Counted from the first letter of the stretch, positions 1 to 8,947 are shown. The stretch is 64,000 bases of DNA from Candidatus Obscuribacter sp. (GCA_021772095.1 JADYXR010000051.1:25398-89397); one strand, 5' to 3'. Made by a program: numbers and translations. The notes: generated from the sequence alone by a model not told the origin.

Positions 1-264
1 AAGAAATCGGTTCAGGACGGGCTGAGGTATTTAAACTCATGGAGCGCCGATAATTCTTCTTCCATGTCGTTAGCCTGGTCCATCCTCGCGCTCGACGCAT
101 ATGGGCAACCGCATAAGAAGGAAAGCGCGTACCTGCTCGGCAGGCAGAATGAGAACGGCAGCTTCGGCGACAATTTGATGGTGGACGCGCTGGCTTGCCT
201 GGCGGTTCAGTCGCAAAATTTCAACATCCTCAAATACGGAACGGTGGAAAGTTCAAAAACATGA
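1..264 (+). CDS. C-terminal part of a prenyltransferase/squalene-cyclase-repeat protein
   Basis: The reading frame is open from base 1, so only the last 87 codons are visible. The visible part has hydrophobic helix pairs and a QW-like motif (RQNENGSFGD, then an Ala/Leu-rich helix), typical of the alpha/alpha toroid repeats of squalene-hopene cyclases, prenyltransferases and related secreted repeat proteins. The stop overlaps the next gene's start (ATGA at 261-264), so it is probably co-transcribed and translationally coupled with the DUF362 gene. The catalytic DxDD region, if there is one, lies outside the window, so a cyclase activity cannot be claimed. Confidence 0.55.
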   Translation, partial: KKSVQDGLRYLNSWSADNSSSMSLAWSILALDAYGQPHKKESAYLLGRQNENGSFGDNLMVDALACLAVQSQNFNILKYGTVESSKT

Positions 265-1301
265 AACGCCGAGACTTTATAAAAGGAACGATTCTAGCTG
301 CCACCTCCTCTGGTTTAGCCAGCTGCCAGAGCGACTCAAAACCAGTCGCCAAGCCGATTTTAGCGACAGACGCTCAAAGAGCGCTGCGCCGCACTGGTCG
401 TTCGACCGTCGGCATTATTCCGTGTGCGAGTTATGAGGAAAATATTTTCGAACTGCTGAAGTCTTTCGAAACGAAACTTAAAATGCCTGATGTGAAGGGC
501 AAATCTGTCGTTTTAAAACCGAACATGATTGAAGTCAGAGGACCGGGCAGTCCAATTACAACCAACCCGGCGATCCTGAAAGCGGCGATTCAATTTTTCG
601 ACCACCTTGGTGCCCGAGAAGTAATCGTCGCCGAAGGTCCAGGACACATGCGGGATACGGAATATTTGCTGCACCAGTCCGGGCTCGGAAAAGTAATTGA
701 AGAAATGAAGGTTCGCTTTGTCGATCTAAATCTTGACGATATAGTCGCCGTCAAAAATTTGACCGGATTCAACAAACTGAATGAGTTTTATCTGCCAAAA
801 ACTATTGTGGAAGCCGATTGCATAATCTCATTGCCGAAGATGAAAACGCACCACTGGGTTGGTGTCACTTGTTCGATGAAGAATTTCTTCGGCGTGGTGC
901 CGGGTCGCAAATATGGTTGGCCGAAAAATATTTTGCATAAAAACGGAATCGAAAGATCGATCATCGACCTTCAACATATGGTGAAACCTGCGTTTGCCAT
1001 CGTTGACGCCGTGGTGGCAATGGAAGGTGACGGACCCATTAATGGAACGCCGATCGAAACAAAATACATAATCGTCGGTGACGATCTGGCAGCTATCGAC
1101 GCGACGGCGGCAAGACTGATGTCGATCGATCCAAAGGAACTTCCTTATCTAGTGCTCGCCGGACAAGTTGTCGGCAACATTGAAATCGATCAAATCGATA
1201 TCATCGGCCCGTCAATCGACCAGTTGAAGAAGCCGTTCGAACAACCGATAACTTTATCCAACAAAGCGTTATTGACTCAGGCAGCCGATTCAGGAAGTTG
1301 A
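261..1301 (+). CDS. Tat-exported lipoprotein-like DUF362 domain protein
   Basis: The 346-residue protein starts at the ATG at 261, which overlaps the preceding stop (ATGA). A longer in-frame start at 195 would lie inside the upstream gene and bury the signal peptide. The N-terminus has twin arginines at residues 3-4 (KRRDFIKG), a hydrophobic stretch and a lipobox ending in Cys22 (GLASC), so export by Tat and lipidation are likely. The rest is a DUF362 domain: KSVVLKPNMIE, a GPG/EGPGH loop, LPKMKTHHWVGVTCSMKN and DAVVAMEGDGP. DUF362 proteins are often linked to iron-sulfur proteins, but no CxxC cluster motif is present here. The exact reaction is unknown. Confidence 0.85.
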   Translation: MKRRDFIKGTILAATSSGLASCQSDSKPVAKPILATDAQRALRRTGRSTVGIIPCASYEENIFELLKSFETKLKMPDVKGKSVVLKPNMIEVRGPGSPITTNPAILKAAIQFFDHLGAREVIVAEGPGHMRDTEYLLHQSGLGKVIEEMKVRFVDLNLDDIVAVKNLTGFNKLNEFYLPKTIVEADCIISLPKMKTHHWVGVTCSMKNFFGVVPGRKYGWPKNILHKNGIERSIIDLQHMVKPAFAIVDAVVAMEGDGPINGTPIETKYIIVGDDLAAIDATAARLMSIDPKELPYLVLAGQVVGNIEIDQIDIIGPSIDQLKKPFEQPITLSNKALLTQAADSGS

Positions 1302-1436
1302 AGTTTCAGCCGGACGAATCGATTCCGTTGTTGTGAGTTTGCGGTGCAATTAGAACGTTATCGCTGCTAACTTGCTTCGTACAAAGCTTGGTGCGGGCGT
1401 TTTTGTCGAGATGCATCAAAACTCAATGCCACATAG

Positions 1437-2039
1437 TTAAGGAAAGGCTTCGCGCCACAACTTGATGTTGGCGTGTTTCGTGCAGATGGCGTCAAACTCG
1501 ATACCATCATTTTTCAATTTGTCGCGATAAGTTGGAATGTCCTCAGGGCGCCCCTGAAGTTCTGGTGATACCAGACAAAGTTTGAAGCCGCAATTTTTTA
1601 AAAGGTTGAAAAGATCGGTTGATATTGGAAGTATCGTGAAACAATCGACCCAGATCCATTCGACCAGACCTTCCAGTTTCATCACGGTGTCGATCGATTC
1701 ATATTCTGAAAATCGCACTGCGGTGCGGATCTCGCCGTGCTTGATCAATTGATAGATCATCGGAAACGAGGAGTCGAGAAAAAAGTAGTTCTCGATTTTG
1801 TACTTCTCCATCAGTTCCAAAACTCGAAATTCGATTCTTTCGCTTTTGATGTTGAGGATCAAGGTGCCATGTTTGTACCTGGCGAAAAATGGCTCGGCAT
1901 CTTCACCATCGACGAATGGGTCGTGCTGCAATATCAGTCGATCGCCTCGATCTCTCAAGTCCAACTCCACACCGAATTCTGTCGGGATGTCGGTCAGAGC
2001 GTCGATCGTGTTGATTCTATGCGCGATGTAGTGGGTCAT
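1437..2039 (-). CDS. GDPD-like (glycerophosphodiester phosphodiesterase superfamily) protein
   Basis: The 200-residue protein shows the start of a PLC-like TIM barrel: AHR near the N-terminus, GVELDLRD, and LQHDPF. These match the HR, ExD and HD catalytic and metal positions of glycerophosphodiester phosphodiesterases. It is shorter than typical GDPDs (about 240-300 residues) and has no signal peptide, so it should act in the cytoplasm. It is the last gene of the minus-strand operon, three bases after the GT2 gene. In that setting it may cleave or transfer a phosphodiester-linked unit rather than degrade phospholipid. The family call is fairly safe; the substrate is unknown. Confidence 0.7.
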   Translation of the reverse strand: MTHYIAHRINTIDALTDIPTEFGVELDLRDRGDRLILQHDPFVDGEDAEPFFARYKHGTLILNIKSERIEFRVLELMEKYKIENYFFLDSSFPMIYQLIKHGEIRTAVRFSEYESIDTVMKLEGLVEWIWVDCFTILPISTDLFNLLKNCGFKLCLVSPELQGRPEDIPTYRDKLKNDGIEFDAICTKHANIKLWREAFP

Positions 2040-2042
2040 CTA

Positions 2043-2750
2043 CTATCCTTTTAATGCGCGTTTCAGCTTGAAGCTGAAGTCGAGAGTGCGTTTGATAAAT
2101 TTCCATTTGGCACCAAGACTGGTGTTCCAAGAAGAAGTGCCATGCAATCGTGGGGTGAATTCGACGTCGAATCGATGAATCTTCAAACCCTGTCGATTCG
2201 CCATGTACAAAGCGTAAAGATCGAGAGAAAAATCATCCGGTGGATTGGTCCAGGTCTGAAAAAAATCGCGATGAAAAATATTTGGCTGCGCGTTGATATC
2301 CCAAAGCGGCGCGCCCATATAAACCGACTCGAATAAACTCATGCCGCAGGTGAAGACATTATCGGCAGCCGGACGCCCGCGGCGCTGCCCTTTGACGTAC
2401 ATATCTTTCGGGTCGGCATTAAACTCCATAATGTCGAGTGCCTTGATAATGTCGTGCGGATCGGTTTGCATGTCGGCATGAGTCCAACCTATATAAGTAG
2501 ATTGCAAACTCTTCAGACCTTGCACGATTCCATAGCCGTACCCTTTGTTGACCGGTACGCATAACGTCTTTGCAAATGGATAATGCGGCAAATGCTCTTG
2601 CAAAACGCGAGGCGAGTCGTCGGTCGAACCGTTGTCCAGCATGAGCAGTTCCACATCCGGGCGTGTGTTGACCGCTTGAAAGCGCTCCAAAATTAATGGA
2701 ATATTTTTCGCTTCGTTATAGCAAGGAATCACAACCGAAAGTTTCGTCAT
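2043..2750 (-). CDS. Family 2 glycosyltransferase (DPM1/polyprenyl-phosphate type)
   Basis: The 235-residue protein begins LSVVIPCYNEAKNIPLIL, the nucleotide-binding start of GT-A fold GT2 enzymes. LDNGSTDDSP and THADMQTDP (DxD-like metal site) follow. There are no transmembrane helices, as in soluble dolichol-phosphate-mannose-synthase-like enzymes that use an activated sugar and polyprenyl phosphate. Its start overlaps the GtrA gene's end by four bases (2747-2750), and GT2 plus GtrA is the standard pair for making and flipping a polyprenyl-linked sugar. The donor might be a product of the adjacent nucleotidyltransferase; that is inference. Confidence 0.85.
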   Translation of the reverse strand: MTKLSVVIPCYNEAKNIPLILERFQAVNTRPDVELLMLDNGSTDDSPRVLQEHLPHYPFAKTLCVPVNKGYGYGIVQGLKSLQSTYIGWTHADMQTDPHDIIKALDIMEFNADPKDMYVKGQRRGRPAADNVFTCGMSLFESVYMGAPLWDINAQPNIFHRDFFQTWTNPPDDFSLDLYALYMANRQGLKIHRFDVEFTPRLHGTSSWNTSLGAKWKFIKRTLDFSFKLKRALKG

Positions 2751-3220
2751 GAATCGGATTCAGCCTCCGGCGCGCTTTTGGAACCTTCATCAGGTTTCTT
2801 GAATACCCAAAACTTTTGACCGAGATAATTCAGAACGGTGCTGGTACCTGTCGCACTGAGGAAGGCAAATTGCGCGGACACCGGTTCTATTGCCGCAACC
2901 ATCGAAGCGGCATGATCGAGGACAAAACGGTTGACGAAAATATTGGCACCAAGTGTGGAGGCATAAAGGCAGATAAACTTTACGACTTCCGCGTGCGAAC
3001 GCTTTGGTTTCTTGAACGTCCAGAATTTGTTGAGAAAGAAAGCGAGCACGGTGCCGGCGATAAATGAAATCGCTTTGGCCATCGACGGCGGCATGAAGTT
3101 GAACAGAAGCGCATAGACGAGCGTGTCACAGGCAACAGCTGAGCCGCCCGACAAAAGAAAGCGTTGCATCTCGCCTGGATTTGTTTTTTTAGATGTTGTC
3201 GAAGTTGTGCTTTCAGCCAC
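2747..3220 (-). CDS. GtrA family membrane protein
   Basis: The 157-residue protein has four hydrophobic helices and the GtrA pattern: RFLLSGGSAVACDTLVYALL, a FFLNKFWTF motif after helix 2, a second half with NRFVLDH, and a C-terminal YLGQKFWVFKKP. GtrA proteins are thought to move polyprenyl-phosphate-linked sugars across the membrane. The gene overlaps both the upstream nucleotidyltransferase (3213-3220) and the downstream GT2, so the three are translationally coupled. The short N- and C-terminal tails are polar and Ser/Thr/Glu-rich. Confidence 0.85.
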   Translation of the reverse strand: MAESTTSTTSKKTNPGEMQRFLLSGGSAVACDTLVYALLFNFMPPSMAKAISFIAGTVLAFFLNKFWTFKKPKRSHAEVVKFICLYASTLGANIFVNRFVLDHAASMVAAIEPVSAQFAFLSATGTSTVLNYLGQKFWVFKKPDEGSKSAPEAESDS

Positions 3221-4928
3221 GAGAAACGACTCCGCAGGCTGTTTTTGCAGTCGGATCTAAATCTATCTTATAAGGATGCCATGGGCAGTCGTTAAAAAAT
3301 TCCTGCCAGTATTGAAACACCTTCAGGTCGTCCGGCGTCCCCCAACAGACGTAATAGTCGACTTCGAATACGCGGCAATCCATGCCCATCTCAGCCAGTT
3401 CGCCAATTAAAGTGTCGACGTAAAATTCGCCGTTGACGCGGCGATTTTTTTCTTGCATTCGTTTTAAACCGTCCAGAAGAAAGCTCGCCTTCCGGAAATA
3501 AAAACTTCCAACGATGGCGTGGTCGTTGTGCGGCGTTTCGGAAATCGGCACTTTGACCGAGACGTCTTCGATTACGCCGGCTTCATTGGTTTTCAGCCAG
3601 CCATACATCTTGGGATTGCGTTTGCTGGCCGGATGATTACGAAAGCTGAAAGCGATCGCGTCGACGCCTTCATCGATCAGTTTTTGAAATTCTGATTGAT
3701 CGTAGAGCATGCCGTTATCGCAAGCGCCGATAATAAGCGGGCTTTCGAGATCGACCGGCGGTTTGCCTTCAGCCAAGCCGAAGGCGCACGTGCATGCCTG
3801 ACCTTCCGTAACCTGGTCGAGTTCAACAATGCTGCAATCAGGAAATGACTTGCGGAGCGCATCTTCAATTCCAGAACTTTCCAAATGACTTTTCAGCGCG
3901 ACGAAGATGTGATTTTGCCCGGCGGGTAAACTCTCTGTCGCCTGCACCACCATGGGCTTTCCGCTAACTGGAATTAGCGGCTTTGGCGTTTCGTAACCGG
4001 CTGATTGAAAACGCGCGCCGTGCCCCGCCATCGGAATCAGGACGGTGAGCCCGTTTGAATGAGCGGCGGTCTTTGCCATCTTCGGGTGTTGAGCGTTTCT
4101 TGATGCCTGCTGGTCTTTATCATTCTTGCCCGCGCTCTCTCTACCGTCGCAGTTTGCTTCTTGTGGATTCGAAACGACTGCGCGAAAATAGTCGGACCAT
4201 TTTTGATACTCTTCGAGATCTTTCGGCGTGCCCCACTGGAGCATGTGAGGCACTTCATAAACTGAGACAGGAAGCTTGTCAGCAACTAGCAGGTTGTAGA
4301 CCATGCTGACGTAAAATTCGCCATTCACCTGAATATCCTTTTCCATCAGTTCGCGAAAATATTTTTTGACATGTCGGCCATGCCTGAAATAGTAAGTGCC
4401 ATTCGAGGCGAACTCCGCCATCCGATCGTTTGAAAACGGCTTCTTCTCCTGGATTGCTTCGAGCCAGCGATCCTCATCTTTTATAAACGCATAGTTATCC
4501 GTGCCGAGCATGTGGGGATGAAAGCCGCGATATGAAGGCACGCAACCTTCCGCCTGACGCTCATGCGTATCGCGTAAAAAATCGGAGTAGTCCCAATCAG
4601 AAAAGAAATCACAGTAATTGACGATCACTTCGTCGTCATCGTCGATCTCGTCGAAGCACTGACTGACGGCGAATACGGGACCTTTCTTATGCGCAGCGAT
4701 CGGAACAATCCGGGCACCGGGCACAAGTTTTTCGAGCACCGAGCGTAGTGGCAGGGTATCGAGATGCTCCTGGTTGCAGATAAAAATGAAGTTGTCTTCG
4801 CCGGGAAACATGTCGACGACATAGGAAATAATCGGCTTACCGTCTACCATAATTAACGGTTTGATCTTCTCGTAGCCGGCGTCAGCAAAGCGTTTTCCAC
4901 TACCGGACATTGGAATGACAATTTGCAA
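3213..4928 (-). CDS. Tandem double sugar-phosphate nucleotidyltransferase
   Basis: The 571-residue protein holds two complete nucleotidyltransferase domains. Domain 1 (about 1-245) starts IVIPMSGSGKRFADAGYEK followed by KPL. Domain 2 (about 292-550) starts VLIPMAGHGARFQSAGYE followed by TPKPL. Both keep the GxGxRF...KPL signature, an NGEFYV motif (VNGEFYVSM, VNGEFYVDT) and a late WGTP(K/D)DL motif, so both may be active. They are clearly homologous and joined by a polar linker rich in Asn, Lys and Gln. Single-domain enzymes of this family are about 240-300 residues, so this is an internal duplication. It overlaps GtrA by eight bases. It probably activates the product of the upstream kinase or aldolase steps as an NDP or CDP derivative. 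Confidence 0.85.
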   Translation of the reverse strand: MQIVIPMSGSGKRFADAGYEKIKPLIMVDGKPIISYVVDMFPGEDNFIFICNQEHLDTLPLRSVLEKLVPGARIVPIAAHKKGPVFAVSQCFDEIDDDDEVIVNYCDFFSDWDYSDFLRDTHERQAEGCVPSYRGFHPHMLGTDNYAFIKDEDRWLEAIQEKKPFSNDRMAEFASNGTYYFRHGRHVKKYFRELMEKDIQVNGEFYVSMVYNLLVADKLPVSVYEVPHMLQWGTPKDLEEYQKWSDYFRAVVSNPQEANCDGRESAGKNDKDQQASRNAQHPKMAKTAAHSNGLTVLIPMAGHGARFQSAGYETPKPLIPVSGKPMVVQATESLPAGQNHIFVALKSHLESSGIEDALRKSFPDCSIVELDQVTEGQACTCAFGLAEGKPPVDLESPLIIGACDNGMLYDQSEFQKLIDEGVDAIAFSFRNHPASKRNPKMYGWLKTNEAGVIEDVSVKVPISETPHNDHAIVGSFYFRKASFLLDGLKRMQEKNRRVNGEFYVDTLIGELAEMGMDCRVFEVDYYVCWGTPDDLKVFQYWQEFFNDCPWHPYKIDLDPTAKTACGVVSRG

Positions 4929-4939
4929 GTCTGCTTCTC

Positions 4940-6025
4940 CTACATTCGCTGACGCGCTTTTTCAGCTTCCCAGTTGAGCAGATATTCTTGTTCGTCATTG
5001 CTGAGAAACTGGACATCATCCATATCAGCATTAGCGAGCATCATCACGTGTGCTTTTAGAACTTCTTCGAGACGGCGGCAGTTCTTAATCGTCCGCTCCA
5101 CGAGGAACAAGTGGTCCTCGACTAAAACTACTTTCGGCAAATGCCCGTACTTCGCTTTAAAATCCGTGATTGCGCGCTTGTCACCAAACGACGAAAGCCG
5201 CACTCCGGCTGAGCCGCAATAAACCAGCTGATCCGGCCAACTTGGCCGTTCCATCAAAAGATCCTCGCTCTTCTTCATTACGTCCAGTAGAATTTTGTCT
5301 TCACAATAATAGGAGCAGAGCGATTCTTCAGTGACGGCTCTCAACAAATTGGAAAGCCGATTTGAAAGTCTATACCGAGAAAGATCCATACCGAGATGAT
5401 TGGCAACAGTTAAAACAACCTCGTCAGTTGCCTTGGCCACTTCCTCGTCGCTATCTCCCGATATTATCAAACCATGATTTTCAAGGAAGATTTTTCTGAC
5501 ACCATAAGACGATGACGCCAGAGTTCCTTTCTGAAGGCGCTCAGCTAAAGCCAACGCCAGACGCACTCCGGGAGTTTCATAATCTACGGTTATCGCATCA
5601 GGAAATAATTCATTGATCGCTTCACGCCAGTTCTTTCTGCATAAAAGAGCGGTCACCGCAATCGGATGCGTGTGCAACGTGTATGGTCCAAGCAAGCAGT
5701 GCATCAGGGTTTCAATCGACGGTCGAATATCGGTAGATTTCGAACATTGGCGCACGTTAGCACTGGCCAATTGCTCGAGTTCTGCTTTGTTGAGCTGGTC
5801 GCGCTTCTTCATCAGATCGCGCATCACTTCAACCAGACCGGAATGATCGAGCCGGCACATGGCGCTCTCGTCCTTCACATCACTGAGCGGCCATCCCGAT
5901 GCGGTAATCCAGAGATCACCATCATTAATGAATGAAGCGTTTCCACCACCGGCCTGACTCAAGTCAAAACGCTCGCCCGCGTACGCGCATAGGCTGACCA
6001 GTTCGTTTACTTTATCTTTGATCAC
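4940..6025 (-). CDS. Class II aldolase/adducin family protein, extended
   Basis: The 361-residue protein has the class II aldolase core. Asn-rich NASFINDGDLWITASGWPL matches the phosphate-binding loop. SIETLMH supplies the Glu, HTHP gives two zinc histidines and ENHGLI the third. Family members such as fuculose-phosphate aldolase are about 215 residues; here about 110-120 extra C-terminal residues (VVLVEDHLFLVERTIKN and a charged helical tail) are added, somewhat like the N-terminal half of bifunctional rhamnulose-phosphate aldolase/dehydrogenases. It lies between the HAD and nucleotidyltransferase genes. It may make or cleave a phosphorylated polyol or sugar for this pathway; the substrate cannot be read from sequence. 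Confidence 0.8.
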   Translation of the reverse strand: MIKDKVNELVSLCAYAGERFDLSQAGGGNASFINDGDLWITASGWPLSDVKDESAMCRLDHSGLVEVMRDLMKKRDQLNKAELEQLASANVRQCSKSTDIRPSIETLMHCLLGPYTLHTHPIAVTALLCRKNWREAINELFPDAITVDYETPGVRLALALAERLQKGTLASSSYGVRKIFLENHGLIISGDSDEEVAKATDEVVLTVANHLGMDLSRYRLSNRLSNLLRAVTEESLCSYYCEDKILLDVMKKSEDLLMERPSWPDQLVYCGSAGVRLSSFGDKRAITDFKAKYGHLPKVVLVEDHLFLVERTIKNCRRLEEVLKAHVMMLANADMDDVQFLSNDEQEYLLNWEAEKARQRM

Positions 6026-6049
6026 CGGTCTCTCCTTTTGATGCCGCCA

Positions 6050-6754
6050 TCACGCATTTACTTCGGTCAGCATCAACTGCTTCAGTTGTTCGAAAGAATC
6101 GAACGCAACAACGAGGTCGTGTTGTTTGTCGGCATTATTATACTCGCCTGTGCTGAGCCAGAAGGAGCGCATGCCAAGTCCGATCCCTCCTTCAATGTCC
6201 TTCTCCCAGTTGTCGCCTATGACACAGACCTCGCTGGACGCCAGTCCCAACTTTTTGAGCGCCAGGTTAAAAATTCGCGCATTCGGCTTCTCGGCACCCG
6301 ACTCCTCGCTAGTGACAACGGCGGCAATCCGATTTGCCAGGTTCAAATGAATGAGCTTACGAAACTGAATCTGTGCAGTTAAATCCGTAACAATTGCAAT
6401 TCGCATGTCGGATATGACATCGAGAAATTCCACCACGCCGGGACGATACTTCATTTGAGATAGATATGCGTCCCAGTAAACTTCCTCAGCTTCTAGCGCA
6501 GAACGACATGGTTTCACGCCGAGAATTTCACATACACGCTGGAAGTAAAGCAAGCGACTGTGCGATGAGCCCTGACCTTGGAGTTCTTTGTTGATCTGAG
6601 AGCGCCCTTCTTTGTAGGCACCACGAACGGTGTCAGGAGAAACTTTCAACTGGTTCGCCAAGAATTCAACAGTCACGTCCAATGCCGGTTTATGACAGCT
6701 GTCGTAGTCGTAGAGTGTATTATCCAGATCGAGAAGCACGCCTTTAAACGACAT
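6050..6754 (-). CDS. HAD-superfamily phosphatase
   Basis: The 234-residue protein has the haloacid dehalogenase motifs in order: motif I LLDLDNTLYDYD (DxD nucleophile pair), motif II AIVTDLT, a lysine in EKPNARIF, and motif IV VCVIGDNWEKDIEGG. An alpha-helical C1 cap lies between motifs I and II, as in phosphoglycolate phosphatase-like enzymes. It overlaps the upstream fusion gene by 11 bases, so it is translated as part of the operon. The likely role is dephosphorylation of an intermediate made by the aldolase or kinase. Family assignment is strong, substrate unknown. Confidence 0.85.
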   Translation of the reverse strand: MSFKGVLLDLDNTLYDYDSCHKPALDVTVEFLANQLKVSPDTVRGAYKEGRSQINKELQGQGSSHSRLLYFQRVCEILGVKPCRSALEAEEVYWDAYLSQMKYRPGVVEFLDVISDMRIAIVTDLTAQIQFRKLIHLNLANRIAAVVTSEESGAEKPNARIFNLALKKLGLASSEVCVIGDNWEKDIEGGIGLGMRSFWLSTGEYNNADKQHDLVVAFDSFEQLKQLMLTEVNA

Positions 6755-8843
6755 TAGCGTCCTCTCTTTCTTGCATCAGCTCACTGAGCGCGATTAAAAC
6801 TATGAGTTGAACAAAACTACGATAACCAGGACGCCAGGTGATTTCACCAGCTATCAATTCCGCTCGATTAATGATCACTTCGTCGGCGATGCGCGTCAGT
6901 ACTTCCGGATCAACTTCCTGATGCAGTCTTATTTCCTGACGAGTCAAGTCTTCGCTGTAGTCCCAATAAACTGGAATTTTCTCGAGTCTCAGTGCATCAA
7001 CGAGTCTTTCCAACGGAACACTGGACGACAAACTGACTTGCAATGAGAGTCCAGGCGGCATGCCTTCCTGTTCTTCGCTGGCGAAATATCGCACGACCAT
7101 ATCGGCAAAGCCTTTTTGCGGCGCGATAAACTTGTCGGCATCAGGTCGACGGCTCTCAATCTGCTTGATAATATCTTCTTCGGTATAGCCACGCTCGCTG
7201 GAATCGCGCAGAACTTTCCATTTTGCATTCAGCGCAAAGTCCGTGTCCATGAAGATCTTCAGATCGATCAACTTGCGCATCTTCGGCAAATAGAAAGTGT
7301 GCAATCCAGACATGATGATGAAATCTTTTGGCTCGACCAGTTTTGGATCGGTGAAATGTCCTGTGGAATGGTCGTAATCAACCCGCTTCGCAGAACGTCC
7401 ACGCTTTAAACTCAAAATCGTTTCAGCTTGACGATGGAGAAAGTTAGCTTTAGGGTCCAGGTGTGTAAGCTGCTGCCAGTGCTCATCTCCGCGTTCCCAC
7501 TTGTGATCGGCATCACCTTCCAGTTCAACGACCTTCTCGCCGAGGATCGCTTTGATGTCGCTAAGCAATGTGGTTTTGCCGGTTCCGCTGTCGCCACCGA
7601 TGCCTATCACAACCGAGTGATCGCGTTTATAAATCGAGTTGCTTCGCACCCCGGCTCGGTAACAAAGAACGATGTTGGAGAGCAATCCAACTTCAAGCAG
7701 CGTGAATACAACTCCTCGCAACGTGTCCGACAGAATTTTGAACTGCACGGGCTCGCTCAGGAAGCGCAGATCGACATATTCGGATTGATCGAATAATACA
7801 AAGAAAACGAGATAGAAAAAATTCAGCCAGAGAAACGGTGCAGCCAGCTGACGATTTTTTCGATAGTATTTAATCAAGAAAAGGCTGAGGAAAGGGACCA
7901 TCCAGACATACCAACCAGGCGCTGGAACGATCAGCATAACAAGCATCGAGAAAACAATGGCAAGAAATGCATCGAGCAAATCTGTGTTGATCTTGGGATA
8001 CAGCGCGAATCTTCCGTACACAATAAAAGTCGCAAGAATGGGAAGATAGAGTTTCAGGTTTCCAATCGAAGCATAAACTTCCAACAATCTGCTCTGTTTC
8101 GGATTGGCTATAACCAGTGCCTGAAAGCCTTCGCTGTTGAAATACGGAAACACCAGCGCCAGATAAACGCCCACCGCCACAAAAGCGTAGTTGAGAACTT
8201 CACCGATTTTTTTATTGCGATAAAGATAAATGATGATAAGCGGAAACGCTGCCAGGACGTGCAATTTGGTGCACAATGCCAGTCCGTAGAACATGCAGCT
8301 CGGCAAAAGTCTATCGTTGCGCAGAAAATAAAACGATGCAAACAAAAATGCTGTCGGAATCAAATCGAGCTGCGAGTGCATGTAGCACGCGTAGAGCACA
8401 ATCGGCGACATGAAGTAAAACCAGACCACATAGCGCCACTGCCCTGTGTGCATGCGAAAAAGCAGGAATGCTATCAAGCAATCAGACAAGAGCGTCGGCA
8501 TCTTGAACAAGAAGTTGCGCAGCAGCACGTTGTCCCAAGCGTGAAACCAATGCAGCGGCGAGCAAAACAACGCCTGGATATACAACATCAGTGGCTGATA
8601 TGGGAATTCATCGCCGTGAGCACTATGAGTGTGGAAGTAGTCCCAGGGGTTATCAAAATTTTCAAGAAAATGCTGAATAAACCGCAGAAATAAATCGTTC
8701 TCGAAGTCAGATGAGAAGAGCGTCATAACGACGACCTTCACCAGCACGCAGCTAACCAATAGAATCGACAATCTGCGTGTTTTCAGACTGGAGCTTTCTG
8801 GATTGGCATCCGCTGCGATGGTTGGCGCGAGATCTTGACTCAC
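6744..8843 (-). CDS. Fusion of a GT-C type membrane protein with a uridine-kinase-like P-loop kinase
   Basis: The 699-residue protein has two unlike halves. Residues about 25-395 form a series of membrane helices with an acidic first loop (SSDFENDLF) and WYVWMVPF late in the membrane part, as in GT-C mannosyltransferase-like proteins. Residues about 408-699 are soluble with a Walker A motif at 416-424 (GGDSGTGKTT), an EGDADHKWERGDE segment, IIMSGLHTFYLP and a LKIFMDTD strand, resembling the uridine kinase/phosphoribulokinase group. I know of no common protein with this arrangement. It is the first gene of the minus-strand operon and diverges from the GT-C gene at 8948. A gene-fusion assembly error is unlikely because one continuous frame spans both parts. 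Confidence 0.8.
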   Translation of the reverse strand: MSQDLAPTIAADANPESSSLKTRRLSILLVSCVLVKVVVMTLFSSDFENDLFLRFIQHFLENFDNPWDYFHTHSAHGDEFPYQPLMLYIQALFCSPLHWFHAWDNVLLRNFLFKMPTLLSDCLIAFLLFRMHTGQWRYVVWFYFMSPIVLYACYMHSQLDLIPTAFLFASFYFLRNDRLLPSCMFYGLALCTKLHVLAAFPLIIIYLYRNKKIGEVLNYAFVAVGVYLALVFPYFNSEGFQALVIANPKQSRLLEVYASIGNLKLYLPILATFIVYGRFALYPKINTDLLDAFLAIVFSMLVMLIVPAPGWYVWMVPFLSLFLIKYYRKNRQLAAPFLWLNFFYLVFFVLFDQSEYVDLRFLSEPVQFKILSDTLRGVVFTLLEVGLLSNIVLCYRAGVRSNSIYKRDHSVVIGIGGDSGTGKTTLLSDIKAILGEKVVELEGDADHKWERGDEHWQQLTHLDPKANFLHRQAETILSLKRGRSAKRVDYDHSTGHFTDPKLVEPKDFIIMSGLHTFYLPKMRKLIDLKIFMDTDFALNAKWKVLRDSSERGYTEEDIIKQIESRRPDADKFIAPQKGFADMVVRYFASEEQEGMPPGLSLQVSLSSSVPLERLVDALRLEKIPVYWDYSEDLTRQEIRLHQEVDPEVLTRIADEVIINRAELIAGEITWRPGYRSFVQLIVLIALSELMQEREDANVV

Positions 8844-8947
8844 ACTCTCTCCAAGAACCTTAACTCATGCCTCCCGAAAGAAACCTCTTAGTTCTTCCGA
8901 GATCTCTTTTTACTATTAGGTGATATTCCCAAGAGCGCTATTGAGCT

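Noticed and set aside
195..260. Upstream extension of the DUF362 gene
   Set aside because: It would hide the Tat signal and lie within the upstream gene; the ATGA overlap at 261 supports the shorter form.
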